Source of the DNA: UBA9554 sp038205135 | Lineage (GTDB): Bacteria; Pseudomonadota; Alphaproteobacteria; Rhodobacterales; Rhodobacteraceae | Direction: 5' to 3' | Assembly: GCA_038205135.1 (NCBI GenBank) | Contig: JBBRCF010000015.1 | Location: 1 to 40,305, forward strand | DNA length: 40,305 nucleotides | In this document: one piece after another, positions 1 to 7,128 of the stretch | Numbering within the stretch: position 1 is the first letter of the stretch | Layout of the letters: each line of letters begins with the position of its first letter | The notes under the pieces: generated by a model | Databases searched by the model: none | Told to the model about the DNA's origin: nothing | What the model saw: the letters and a program-made list of their open reading frames with translations, nothing else | Position numbers and translations under genes: made by a program

Positions 1-836
1 CAGACGTTGGCCTGCCCGACGGCCCCGACCGCATCCGGCTGGTGCTCCATCGCAATCCGGTGCACGGCCTCGATGATCCGCGCCATCCCCAGGCCTGCGT
101 TCACGCGCATGTCCATCGGGGTGGACCCGGTATGCGCCTCGCGTCCCGTCAGCGTGACTTCCAGCCACCACAGGCCCTGCCCGTGCGTGACAACGCCGAT
201 GTCGATGCCTTCGGCCTCGAGAATTGGGCCCTGTTCGATATGCAGTTCCAGAAACGCGTGCATCTGGCGCGCGCCGACCTCCTCGTCGCCCTGCCAGCCG
301 ATGCGGGCCAATTCGTCGCCGAACGCCTTGCCCGCTGCATCCGTGCGCGCATAGGCCCAGTCCAGATCGTGGATGCCCGCGAACACGCCAGACGCCAGCA
401 TCGCGGGGGCGAACCGCGTGCCTTCCTCGTTGGTCCAGTTCGCCACAACGATGGGGTGGCGGGTCTGCACGCCCATGTCGTTCAGGGTGCGCATCACCTC
501 CAGCGCGCCCAAGACGCCCAGCACGCCGTCATAACGGCCGCCCGTCGGCTGGGTGTCCAGATGACTGCCCATGTAGACCGGCAGGGCGGCGGGGTCGGTG
601 CCGGCGCGGGTGGCAAACATCGTGCCCATGGTATCGACGCCCATCGTCAGGCCGGCGTCCGCGCACCAGCGCGCGAACAGGTGGCGGCCGGCGCTGTCAT
701 CGTCGGTCAGGGTCTGGCGGTTGTTGCCGCCTGCGATGCCCGGTCCGATCTGCGCCATTTCGTTCAGGCTGTCCCACAGCCGCGCGGCATTGATCCGCAG
801 GTTTTGTCCCGGCACAGGGGATTTGGGGGATGACAT
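1..836 (-). CDS. M20-family amidohydrolase, probable N-carbamoyl-beta-alanine amidohydrolase (PydC/beta-ureidopropionase type), 3' end outside window
   Basis: The 5' part of a Zn-dependent hydrolase is visible (about 278 residues; the family is usually about 410), and the gene runs off the left edge. Family M20 (N-carbamoyl-L-amino-acid hydrolase / allantoate amidohydrolase / beta-ureidopropionase) is recognised from the metal-ligand segments GSHLDT (about residue 91), GRYDGVLG with its Asp (about 103), the NEEGTRF Glu pair (about 137) and LELHIEQGP (about 199), followed by GREAHTGSTP of the lid domain. The start is the ATG at 836. Family members hydrolyse a carbamoyl group from an N-carbamoyl amino acid. 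Because preA, preT and a RutR-type repressor lie next door, the likely reaction is the last step of reductive uracil breakdown, N-carbamoyl-beta-alanine to beta-alanine, CO2 and ammonia. Substrate is inferred from context; allantoate or another carbamoyl amino acid remains possible. Confidence 0.85.
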   Translation of the reverse strand, partial: MSSPKSPVPGQNLRINAARLWDSLNEMAQIGPGIAGGNNRQTLTDDDSAGRHLFARWCADAGLTMGVDTMGTMFATRAGTDPAALPVYMGSHLDTQPTGGRYDGVLGVLGALEVMRTLNDMGVQTRHPIVVANWTNEEGTRFAPAMLASGVFAGIHDLDWAYARTDAAGKAFGDELARIGWQGDEEVGARQMHAFLELHIEQGPILEAEGIDIGVVTHGQGLWWLEVTLTGREAHTGSTPMDMRVNAGLGMARIIEAVHRIAMEHQPDAVGAVGQANV

Positions 837-893
837 CGGCTGGCTCCTTCTGAGGCAGGTTTGAGGGCGGGCCGCGTGACCTGTGCGTGTTTC

Positions 894-909
894 CTGACCA
901 TGTGGTCAA
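894..909. promoter_or_regulatory. RutR-type operator (TGACCA-TG-TGGTCA palindrome)
   Basis: CTGACCATGTGGTCAA matches the E. coli RutR consensus TTGACCAnnTGGTCAA except for the first base, with a perfect 6+6 palindrome around a 2-bp centre. It lies in the 266-bp divergent region between the amidohydrolase start (836) and the TetR/RutR-like start (1103), where a shared autoregulatory operator would be expected. A single TGGTCAA half-site also occurs at 937-943 with a poor partner half. E. coli RutR is released from DNA by uracil or thymine; the same ligand here is inferred. Confidence 0.8.
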
Positions 910-1102
910 AATCCAGCGCAGCATATCGCGCCCATCTGGTCAACGGGGATTCCCCCAACCCGGCCGCCCAACTGCCCGGATATCGCGCAGATCCGCCGGG
1001 GATCGCTTGCAGATCAGGCAGCCGCGGCGTCGGCTTTGCATCCGGGGACGGAATGGGCCAGTCTGGGATCACGTGACCCGAAGGCCCGCCCATGAAACGC
1101 TC

Positions 1103-1708
1103 ATGACCCGTCCGCAGACCCGCATCCAGCAAAAGAACTCGGAAGCCATTCTGGAGGCCGCGCTGGACGTGTTTTCCACCTATGGCTATCGCGGTGCGAC
1201 GCTGGACCAGATCGCCGAGGTGGCGGGGCTGTCAAAGCCGAATCTGATCTACTATTTCCCATCGAAAGAGGCGATGCATCAGGCGCTGCTGACCCGGCTG
1301 CTGGATACCTGGCTGGACCCGCTGCGCGATCTGGACCCAGATGGCGATCCTGTCGCCGAGATTCTTGGCTATGTCCGGCGCAAGGTCGAACTCAGCCGCG
1401 ATTACCCGCGCGAAAGCCGTCTGTTTGCCAATGAAATCCTGCAAGGCGCGCCCCGGATGCGCGATGCGATCGAAGGCGATCTGAAACGGCTGGTCGATGC
1501 CAAGGCCACGGTGCTGGACCGCTGGATGCGCGATGGCCGCATCGCGCGCCTGCCGCCGCATCACCTGATTTTTTCGATCTGGGCGCTGACGCAGCATTAC
1601 GCCGATTTCGACAGCCAGATCCGCGCCGTACTGGGCGACGGTCACGACCCGTTTGCCGAGGCCGGCGATTACCTCGACACCCTGTTCCGCAAGCTGCTGG
1701 CGCCCTGA
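1103..1708 (+). CDS. rutR: TetR-family repressor, RutR type (pyrimidine-responsive)
   Basis: This 201-residue protein has the TetR architecture. An N-terminal HTH (about residues 10-55; ATLDQIAEVAGLSKPNLIYYFPSKEAM contains the recognition helix) precedes an all-helical ligand domain of the kind found in RutR-like regulators (YPRESRLFANEILQGAP, then WALTQHYADFDSQI). The frame is open upstream to 887, but that extension is low-complexity and Arg-rich, so the ATG at 1103 is chosen because it leaves a standard short tail before the HTH. The RutR assignment rests on similarity as I recognise it, on the RutR-like operator at 894-909 upstream, and on flanking pyrimidine genes. Its stop is one base from the stop of the convergent preA. 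It probably represses the divergent amidohydrolase and itself, with uracil or thymine as inducer. Confidence 0.8.
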   Translation: MTRPQTRIQQKNSEAILEAALDVFSTYGYRGATLDQIAEVAGLSKPNLIYYFPSKEAMHQALLTRLLDTWLDPLRDLDPDGDPVAEILGYVRRKVELSRDYPRESRLFANEILQGAPRMRDAIEGDLKRLVDAKATVLDRWMRDGRIARLPPHHLIFSIWALTQHYADFDSQIRAVLGDGHDPFAEAGDYLDTLFRKLLAP

Positions 1709-1709
1709 A

Positions 1710-3008
1710 TTATTCCGCCGCCTGCGCCGACGGGTTGTTCGGATGCGTTGTCCAACTGCCAAATCCCGAAACCACGCGGCCGGTGCGCGGATCGGTGGCG
1801 CCTTGCGGCAATTCCAGCATGGTGATGCAATTGTCGACCGGGCAGACGTTGACGCACAGGTTGCAGGCGACGCATTCTTCATCTTTTACGGTGAACACCC
1901 GGTCGGGCGACATGGCGATAGCCTGATGGCTGGTGTCTTCGCAGGCGGCATAGCAGCGGCCGCATTTGATGCAGGCATCCTGATCGATCCGCGCCTTGGT
2001 TACATAATTCAGGTTCAGGTCCTGCCATTCGACAAAGTTCGGCACCGCGCGGCCCACCAGATCGGGCAAGGTCATCGATTTTTCGTCCAGATATTGCGAC
2101 AGGCCGGAAATCATCTCTTGCACGATCTTGAAACCATAGGTCATCGCCGCGGTGCAGACCTGCACGTTGCCCGCGCCAAGCGCCATGAATTCTGCCGCAT
2201 CGCGCCAAGTGGTGACGCCGCCGATGCCGCTGATCGGCAACCCGCGCGTCTCGTGATGCCGCGCGATTTCGGCCACCATGTTCAGCGCGATGGGTTTCAC
2301 CGCCGGGCCGCAATAGCCGCCATGCGACCCTTTGCCGTCGATCATCGGAAAGGGGCTGAAATGGTCAAGGTCCACATTGGTGATGGATTTCACCGTGTTG
2401 ATCAGGCTGACCGCATCCGCGCCGCCGCGCCACGCCGCCGTGGCGGGCGGCAGGATCGAGGTGACGTTCGGGGTCAGTTTCACAATGCAGGGCAGTTTCG
2501 AATAATGTTTGACCCAGGCGGTCACCATTTCGATGTATTCGGGAACCTGCCCCACGGCGGACCCCATGCCGCGTTCGGCCATGCCGTGCGGGCAGCCAAA
2601 GTTCAATTCCACGCCATCCGCCCCTGTATCCTCGATCCGCATCAGGATGTCTTTCCACGATTCCTCGTCGCAGGGTACCATCAGGCTGATAACCATGGCG
2701 CGGTCGGGCCAGTCGCGTTTGACGCGGCGGATTTCATCGAGGTTGACCTGCAACGGGCGGTCAGTGATCAGTTCGATGTTGTTCAGCCCCAGCAGCCGCC
2801 GGTCCGCGCCCCAGATCGCGCCATAGCGCGGGCCGTTGACGTTGACGATCGGCGGGCCTTCGCTGCCCAGCGTTTTCCAGACCACACCGCCCCAACCGGC
2901 CTCAAAGGCGCGGCGGACGTTGATTTCCTTGTCGGTCGGCGGGGCCGAGGCCAGCCAGAACGGATTGGGCGACGTGATGCCGACAAATGTCGAGGTAAGA
3001 TCAGCCAT
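1710..3008 (-). CDS. preA: NAD-dependent dihydropyrimidine dehydrogenase, PreA subunit
   Basis: This 432-residue protein has an FMN-binding dihydroorotate-dehydrogenase-like TIM barrel (about residues 1-310, beginning LTSTFVGITSPNPFWLASAP) and a C-terminal ferredoxin domain. The ferredoxin domain carries two four-cysteine motifs, CIKCGRCYAAC and CVACNLCVNVCPV, for two [4Fe-4S] clusters. ELNFGCPHGM is the conserved catalytic segment of the barrel. PreA pairs with PreT to reduce uracil/thymine to the 5,6-dihydro bases with NADH, the first step of the reductive pathway. The start at 3008 is favoured over an upstream in-frame ATG at 3059 because AGGAG sits just before it and family members begin at this point. 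preT lies upstream on the same strand, separated by the DedA-like gene at 3090-3626. Confidence 0.95.
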   Translation of the reverse strand: MADLTSTFVGITSPNPFWLASAPPTDKEINVRRAFEAGWGGVVWKTLGSEGPPIVNVNGPRYGAIWGADRRLLGLNNIELITDRPLQVNLDEIRRVKRDWPDRAMVISLMVPCDEESWKDILMRIEDTGADGVELNFGCPHGMAERGMGSAVGQVPEYIEMVTAWVKHYSKLPCIVKLTPNVTSILPPATAAWRGGADAVSLINTVKSITNVDLDHFSPFPMIDGKGSHGGYCGPAVKPIALNMVAEIARHHETRGLPISGIGGVTTWRDAAEFMALGAGNVQVCTAAMTYGFKIVQEMISGLSQYLDEKSMTLPDLVGRAVPNFVEWQDLNLNYVTKARIDQDACIKCGRCYAACEDTSHQAIAMSPDRVFTVKDEECVACNLCVNVCPVDNCITMLELPQGATDPRTGRVVSGFGSWTTHPNNPSAQAAE

Positions 3009-3089
3009 GGGACGCTCCTGTGGGATGCGGGAATGGGACAGGTGGCCGCGCAGGGCCACGGGCAGATGGGCAGCACGGCGGCGGCTGGC

Positions 3090-3626
3090 CTAAAGACCCA
3101 GCGCCCGCCAGATCCAAGCCAGAACGTCGCCACCGACCTCGCCGGATTTCGGGACCAGAAACGCCCAGGCCACGGCCCCGATCAGGTTCGCGCCCAGAAA
3201 GGGCAGGGCCCGCATCCGCGCGGCCCCCGCCATCAGGAACACCACAGGCCGCAGAAAGGTCAGGAAATGCCCGACCGTCACGGCCAGTACGCCGCGCCGG
3301 GCGAACACGCCACGCGCCATGTCCACCGCCTTGGGGTGTTTCGACAGGGGCCAGATCCGCAGCATCCGGTCGCCATAGATCCGGCCCAACGCATAGGACC
3401 CGGTCGACCCGATCATCGCGCCGATGCTGGCCCCGGCCCAGATCGGCCCGAAGTCCAGCGCGCCGGTCGCCACGATCGCGCCCACACCGACCAGAATTGC
3501 GGTGGACGGGATCAGCACTGACAGAAACGCCGTGGTTTCTGCGGCGGCAAACAGCAGGGCGATCCAGAACGCCCAGTCGCGATTGTCGCGAACGAACTGG
3601 ACCATCTGTTCGGCAAAGGCGTCCAT
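3090..3626 (-). CDS. DedA/VTT-domain membrane protein
   Basis: This 178-residue hydrophobic protein has the DedA/SNARE-associated (VTT) pattern. An N-terminal amphipathic stretch is followed by a hydrophobic segment ending in PSTAILVGVGA, then GASIGAMIGSTGSYALGRIYG, an FARRGVLAVTVGHFLTFLRPVVFLMAGAARM segment with the family-typical R-P pair, and a final hydrophobic helix. I count about four to five membrane segments. DedA relatives act in the inner membrane; some are undecaprenyl-phosphate or phospholipid translocases, but the role here is unknown. The ATG at 3626 is chosen over an upstream in-frame ATG at 3653 because it starts the conserved helical region. The gene lies between preT and preA, same strand, with gaps of 59 and 81 bases, so it is probably co-transcribed. 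It is not known to take part in pyrimidine reduction. Confidence 0.85.
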   Translation of the reverse strand: MDAFAEQMVQFVRDNRDWAFWIALLFAAAETTAFLSVLIPSTAILVGVGAIVATGALDFGPIWAGASIGAMIGSTGSYALGRIYGDRMLRIWPLSKHPKAVDMARGVFARRGVLAVTVGHFLTFLRPVVFLMAGAARMRALPFLGANLIGAVAWAFLVPKSGEVGGDVLAWIWRALGL

Positions 3627-3685
3627 GGCGGCTCCGGGTCTGACCCGCTGCACATAGGCTGATCCGCGACGATGCGAAACCCATG

Positions 3686-5026
3686 TCAGCCCCGCGCCAG
3701 CAGGGTGGCGTGGATGTCCATCGCAGCATCGCGGCCTTCGGCGACGGCGGTCACAGTCAGGTCATCGCCCCCCGCCGCACAATCGCCCCCCGCCCAGATG
3801 CCGGGCACCGTTGTGCGCCCCGGCCCGTTGACCGCGATCTTGCCCCCCGTCAGGTCCAGCCCGGCCGGCGCACCCGTCAGCGTCTGGCCGATGGCCTTGA
3901 ACACCTGATCGGCGCGCAGCCGGAACCGGTCGTCCGTCACAGTCAGGCCATCGGGCGTTTGAACGGTATAGGCAAATTCGACCTCGGTCACCGCGCCATT
4001 GCCATGCACCGCCACCGGGGCCGCGTTGCACAGGATGCGCACGCCCGCCGTCTGAGCGTGGTCCTGTTCATAGCCCGACGCGCTCATGCGGTCCTGATCC
4101 CGGCGATAGACGATGGTGACGTTCTGCGCGCCCAGCAGCCGTGATTGCACCGCCGCATCCACCGCCGTCATGCCGCCGCCGATCACCACCACGTCGCGCC
4201 CGACCGCAAGCGTCGATTTGTCCGGCGTCTGGCGCAGGTCGGCGATGAACTCGACCGCATCGCGGACATGCGCGCGATCCTCGCCCGGCACGCGCAGTGC
4301 ATTGACGCCCGCCAGCCCCATCCCCAGAAACACCGCGTCGTGATCCCGCTGCAGATCCACCAGCGTCATGTCGCGCCCCAGCGCCACGCCGGTGCGCAGA
4401 GTGATGCCGCCGATCTGCAGCAGCCAATCCACTTCGGCCTGTGCGAAATCGCCCACCGCCTTGTATTGCGCTATACCGTATTCGTTCAGCCCGCCGGGTT
4501 TCGCGCGGGCATCGTGTATGACCACGTCATGGCCCAGCATCGCCAGACGATGCGCACAGGCCAGACCTGCCGGGCCCGCACCCACTACCGCCACGCTGTG
4601 GCCCGTCGGCGCGGCGCGGGTGAACGGATGCACGCCCGACGCCATCATCCCGTCGGTGGCGAATCGCTGCAACCGACCAATTTCCACCGGCTTGCCCTCG
4701 GCGGCCTCGCGCACGCAGGCCTGTTCGCACAGCGTTTCGGTCGGGCAGACCCGCGCGCACATGCCACCCAGAATGTTCTGGTTGAAAATTGTCCGCGCCG
4801 CCGCATCGGACGTGCCGGTGGCGATCTGGCGGATGAACAGCGGAATATCGATATCGGTGGGGCAGGCGGTGATGCAGGGCGCATCGTGGCAGAAATAACA
4901 GCGATCCGCCGCCACCTGCGCCTCATGCGCGTTCAAGGGCGGTTCGGCATCACCAAAATTGTGACCATAGGCCTCTGCGGGCAATCGTCCCGGCGCGATC
5001 CCGGGCGTAAGATGGCTGTTGGACAC
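3686..5026 (-). CDS. preT: NAD-dependent dihydropyrimidine dehydrogenase, PreT subunit
   Basis: This 446-residue flavoprotein resembles the small subunit of glutamate synthase. An N-terminal helical Cys-rich domain (CYFCHDAPCITACPTDIDIP about residue 43, CARVCPTETLCEQAC about residue 90) would hold two Fe-S clusters. An FAD-binding Rossmann motif AVVGAGPAGLACAHRL (about 145) and a second NAD(H)-binding motif VVVIGGGMTAVDAA (about 280) follow. PreT takes electrons from NADH and passes them to PreA. The frame is open upstream to 5719, but that extension is antisense to the divergent ModE-like gene. The GTG at 5026, with AGGGAG upstream, starts the recognisable protein. It is the first gene of a preT-dedA-preA transcription unit. 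Confidence 0.93.
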   Translation of the reverse strand: MSNSHLTPGIAPGRLPAEAYGHNFGDAEPPLNAHEAQVAADRCYFCHDAPCITACPTDIDIPLFIRQIATGTSDAAARTIFNQNILGGMCARVCPTETLCEQACVREAAEGKPVEIGRLQRFATDGMMASGVHPFTRAAPTGHSVAVVGAGPAGLACAHRLAMLGHDVVIHDARAKPGGLNEYGIAQYKAVGDFAQAEVDWLLQIGGITLRTGVALGRDMTLVDLQRDHDAVFLGMGLAGVNALRVPGEDRAHVRDAVEFIADLRQTPDKSTLAVGRDVVVIGGGMTAVDAAVQSRLLGAQNVTIVYRRDQDRMSASGYEQDHAQTAGVRILCNAAPVAVHGNGAVTEVEFAYTVQTPDGLTVTDDRFRLRADQVFKAIGQTLTGAPAGLDLTGGKIAVNGPGRTTVPGIWAGGDCAAGGDDLTVTAVAEGRDAAMDIHATLLARG

Positions 5027-5078
5027 GGCGCTGGCTCCCTGCTGGCGTTGTCTTTGCAGAAAACTGCCACAGGTCCAG

Positions 5079-5098
5079 ATTTTATCAAACGGTAAAAT
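5079..5098. promoter_or_regulatory. AT-rich inverted repeat in the preT / ModE-like divergent promoter region
   Basis: ATTTTA (5079-5084), an 8-bp spacer and TAAAAT (5093-5098) form an inverted repeat 53-72 bp upstream of preT, in the most AT-rich part of the 203-bp divergent region. It shares the 8-bp spacing of the candidate Mo-box at 5629-5650 but not its sequence. It may be a promoter element or operator for preT; no known consensus was recognised. Confidence 0.35.
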
Positions 5099-5229
5099 AA
5101 CGATCAGCCCTGCAATCGCGATGATTGCGGCGCGCGCTGCCTGCGCGTTGGGCAGAAACCGGCGGGTGCCTGCGCTGCGGGCGATCCCGCGGACTTGTTC
5201 TTTGGCCGGTTTTGCATGAATTTGGCGCA

Positions 5230-5601
5230 ATGGATCAGGACACCCAAAGCCCCCGCCTGCGCATTCGCATCGTTTTTGGCGACGCCGAAATGATGGGACC
5301 GGGCAAGGCGGAATTGCTCGAACGCATTGACCGGACCGGGTCCATCGCCGCGGCGGGGCGCGAGATGGACATGAGTTACAAGCGCGCCTGGGAACTGATC
5401 GGCACACTGAACACGATGTTTCAGAACCCCGTCGTCGCCAGCACGCGCGGCGGACCGGGCGGCGGTGGCGCCGTTCTGACCGATACGGGACGCGCGGTGC
5501 TGCGGCTGTACCGCGATTTCGAATCTGCGGCGGCACAGGCTGGCGCGGATCATCTGGATGCGTTCTGCGCAATGCTGGCGGATATTCCCAAAGGAAAATA
5601 A
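5230..5601 (+). CDS. ModE-like winged-helix DNA-binding protein lacking the molybdate-binding (Mop) domain
   Basis: This 123-residue protein matches the N-terminal LysR-type HTH domain of ModE: GKAELLERIDRTGSIAAAGREMDMSYKRAWELIGTLN is the helix-turn-helix, with the typical 'A..MSY..AW.L' signature, followed by the wing (STRGGPGGGGAVLTDTGRAVL). Full ModE has about 260 residues with a C-terminal di-Mop molybdate sensor; that half is absent and the frame closes cleanly, so this is a stand-alone DNA-binding form. The start at 5230 (MDQDTQS) is chosen because the open frame upstream is Arg-rich and unlike the family. It leads the molybdate operon, 63 bp before modA, and is divergent from preT. It probably controls the mod genes via the palindrome at 5629-5650, but how it would sense molybdate is unclear. 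Confidence 0.85.
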   Translation: MDQDTQSPRLRIRIVFGDAEMMGPGKAELLERIDRTGSIAAAGREMDMSYKRAWELIGTLNTMFQNPVVASTRGGPGGGGAVLTDTGRAVLRLYRDFESAAAQAGADHLDAFCAMLADIPKGK

Positions 5602-5628
5602 CGCTTGTCTCGTGTCGCTTTCCCCGGC

Positions 5629-5650
5629 GATATGTGCAGCAAAACATATC
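5629..5650. promoter_or_regulatory. Candidate Mo-box (GATATGT-N8-ACATATC)
   Basis: GATATGT at 5629-5635 and ACATATC at 5644-5650 form a perfect 7-bp inverted repeat with an 8-bp spacer, in the 63-bp gap between the ModE-like gene and modA and ending 14 bp before the modA ATG. ModE operators (Mo-boxes) are AT-rich dyads of the ATATA-N6-8-TATAT type in promoters of molybdate genes. The arm content and location fit, but the sequence is not an exact match to the E. coli consensus. Confidence 0.65.
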
Positions 5651-5664
5651 TCGGGAGGCCGCCG

Positions 5665-6453
5665 ATGTCCTTGCCCTTTTCCCGCCGTTGCATCCTGATC
5701 GCCGCCGCGGCGCTGGCATTCGCCGGCCCCGTGGTGGCGCAGGACAGGCCGCCGGTGGTTGCAGCGGCGTCCGACCTGCAATTCGCCGTGGCCGAGATTG
5801 CCGCCGCCTTCAAGGCCGAAACCGGCCTGCAGGTCGAACTGTCGCTGGGGTCAACCGGCAACTTTGCCACGCAGATCCGCAATGGCGCGCCATTCCAGAT
5901 CTTGATGGCGGCGGATGAAGAATTCGTCGCGCAGCTGAATGCCGAAGGACTGACCCGTGACGAGGGCGATCTTTATGCCGAAGGCCGACTGGTCATCATG
6001 GTGCCGCATGGTTCGACGCTCAGGGCCGATGCGGCGCTGAATGATCTGGCCGCGATGATCGACGCGGGCACCCTGACCAAGTTCGCCATCGCCAACCCCG
6101 AACACGCGCCCTATGGCCACCGCGCCCAGCAGGCGTTGCAGCATCGCGGTCTGTGGGACCGGATCCAGCCGCAGATCGTGCTGGGCGAAAACGTCAGCCA
6201 GGCGGCGGCATTCGCGCTGTCGGGCAATGCCGAAGGCGGGATCATCGCCTATTCGCTGGCGCTGGCCCCCCAAGTGGCGGCCATGGGCGAATTTGCACTG
6301 ATCGACCGTGACTGGCACACGCCGCTGTTGCAGCGCATGGTTCTGCTGAACAACGCGGGCCCGGTGGCAGAGGCGTTCTACGCCTACATGCAATCGCCAC
6401 TATCCATTGAAATCATGCAGAAATACGGCTTCGTGCAGCCCGAAGGGAACTGA
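5665..6453 (+). CDS. modA: Molybdate ABC transporter, periplasmic binding protein
   Basis: This 262-residue protein starts with a Sec signal peptide (basic SRRC, hydrophobic core, likely cleavage at VVA|QD about residue 25). The mature part begins VVAAASDLQFAVAEI and continues with LSLGSTGNFATQIRNGAPFQILMAADEEF, the typical ModA oxyanion-binding segments (Ser/Asn-rich loops binding molybdate or tungstate). NPEHAPYGHRAQQAL is also characteristic. The ATG at 5665 is preceded by GGGAGG at the right distance, which decides against the upstream in-frame ATG at 5605. It delivers molybdate to ModB/ModC encoded next. Confidence 0.95.
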   Translation: MSLPFSRRCILIAAAALAFAGPVVAQDRPPVVAAASDLQFAVAEIAAAFKAETGLQVELSLGSTGNFATQIRNGAPFQILMAADEEFVAQLNAEGLTRDEGDLYAEGRLVIMVPHGSTLRADAALNDLAAMIDAGTLTKFAIANPEHAPYGHRAQQALQHRGLWDRIQPQIVLGENVSQAAAFALSGNAEGGIIAYSLALAPQVAAMGEFALIDRDWHTPLLQRMVLLNNAGPVAEAFYAYMQSPLSIEIMQKYGFVQPEGN

Positions 6454-6459
6454 AACGGA

Positions 6460-7128
6460 ATGGATTGGACCGCGCTTTACCTGTCGTTGCGGTTGGCGGG
6501 CTGGACGGTGGTGATCCTTTTGCCGCTGTCGATCCTTGCCGGGCGTTTGCTGGCGTATCGCCGGTTCCGCGCCAAAGGGCTGGTCGAGGCGATCGTGATG
6601 TTGCCGCTGGTGCTGCCGCCAACCGTGTTCGGGTTCTACATGCTGGTGGCCTTTGGGCGCAATTCGCCGGTCGGCGAACTATGGTTCCAGCTGTTTGGGC
6701 ATCAACTGGTGTTCACCTTCGAAGGCTTGCTGCTGGCCTCTGTCATCGTCAACCTTCCCTTTGCCATCCAGCCCGCGCAGCGCGGTTTCGAAGCGGTCCC
6801 CGTCGAGGTGCGCGAGGCGGCATCGTGTTGTGGCCTGTCGCCCTGGCGGTCCTTGTGGAAGGTGGAATTGCCGCTGGCCTGGCCCGGAGTGCTGACCGCG
6901 ATGGTGCTGGTCTTTGCGCATACGCTGGGCGAATTTGGCGTGATCCTGATGATGGGCGGGTCCATCCCCGGCGAAACAAAGACCATCGCGATCGCGATCT
7001 ATGACCGGGTGCAGGGGTTCGACATGCAAGGCGCGGCAATCATGTCGGCGACGCTGGTGGCGATCAGCCTCGTCACCATCACGCTGACCTACATGCTGTC
7101 GGCCCGCATCGGGCGGAGGCTGGGCTGA
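6460..7128 (+). CDS. modB: Molybdate ABC transporter permease
   Basis: This 222-residue inner-membrane permease shows five or six hydrophobic segments and the binding-protein-dependent permease (EAA-loop) motif EVREAASCCGLSPWRSLWKVELPLA, which contacts the ATPase. FAHTLGEFGVILMMGGSIPGETKT is a signature of ModB proteins, and the length is normal for the family. It starts 7 bp after modA, and its stop codon shares a base with the modC start (TGATG), so translation is likely coupled. Confidence 0.95.
   Translation: MDWTALYLSLRLAGWTVVILLPLSILAGRLLAYRRFRAKGLVEAIVMLPLVLPPTVFGFYMLVAFGRNSPVGELWFQLFGHQLVFTFEGLLLASVIVNLPFAIQPAQRGFEAVPVEVREAASCCGLSPWRSLWKVELPLAWPGVLTAMVLVFAHTLGEFGVILMMGGSIPGETKTIAIAIYDRVQGFDMQGAAIMSATLVAISLVTITLTYMLSARIGRRLG

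Noticed and set aside
1653..3521. 622-codon open frame on the + strand opposite preA
   Set aside because: It is antisense to preA and the DedA-like gene, which have clear motifs; its product is His/Arg/Ala-rich with no domain. It is a high-GC shadow frame.
5027..5719. N-terminal extension of preT to a 677-residue protein
   Set aside because: The extra part is antisense to the ModE-like gene and reads as low-complexity; the GTG at 5026 with AGGGAG fits the family start.
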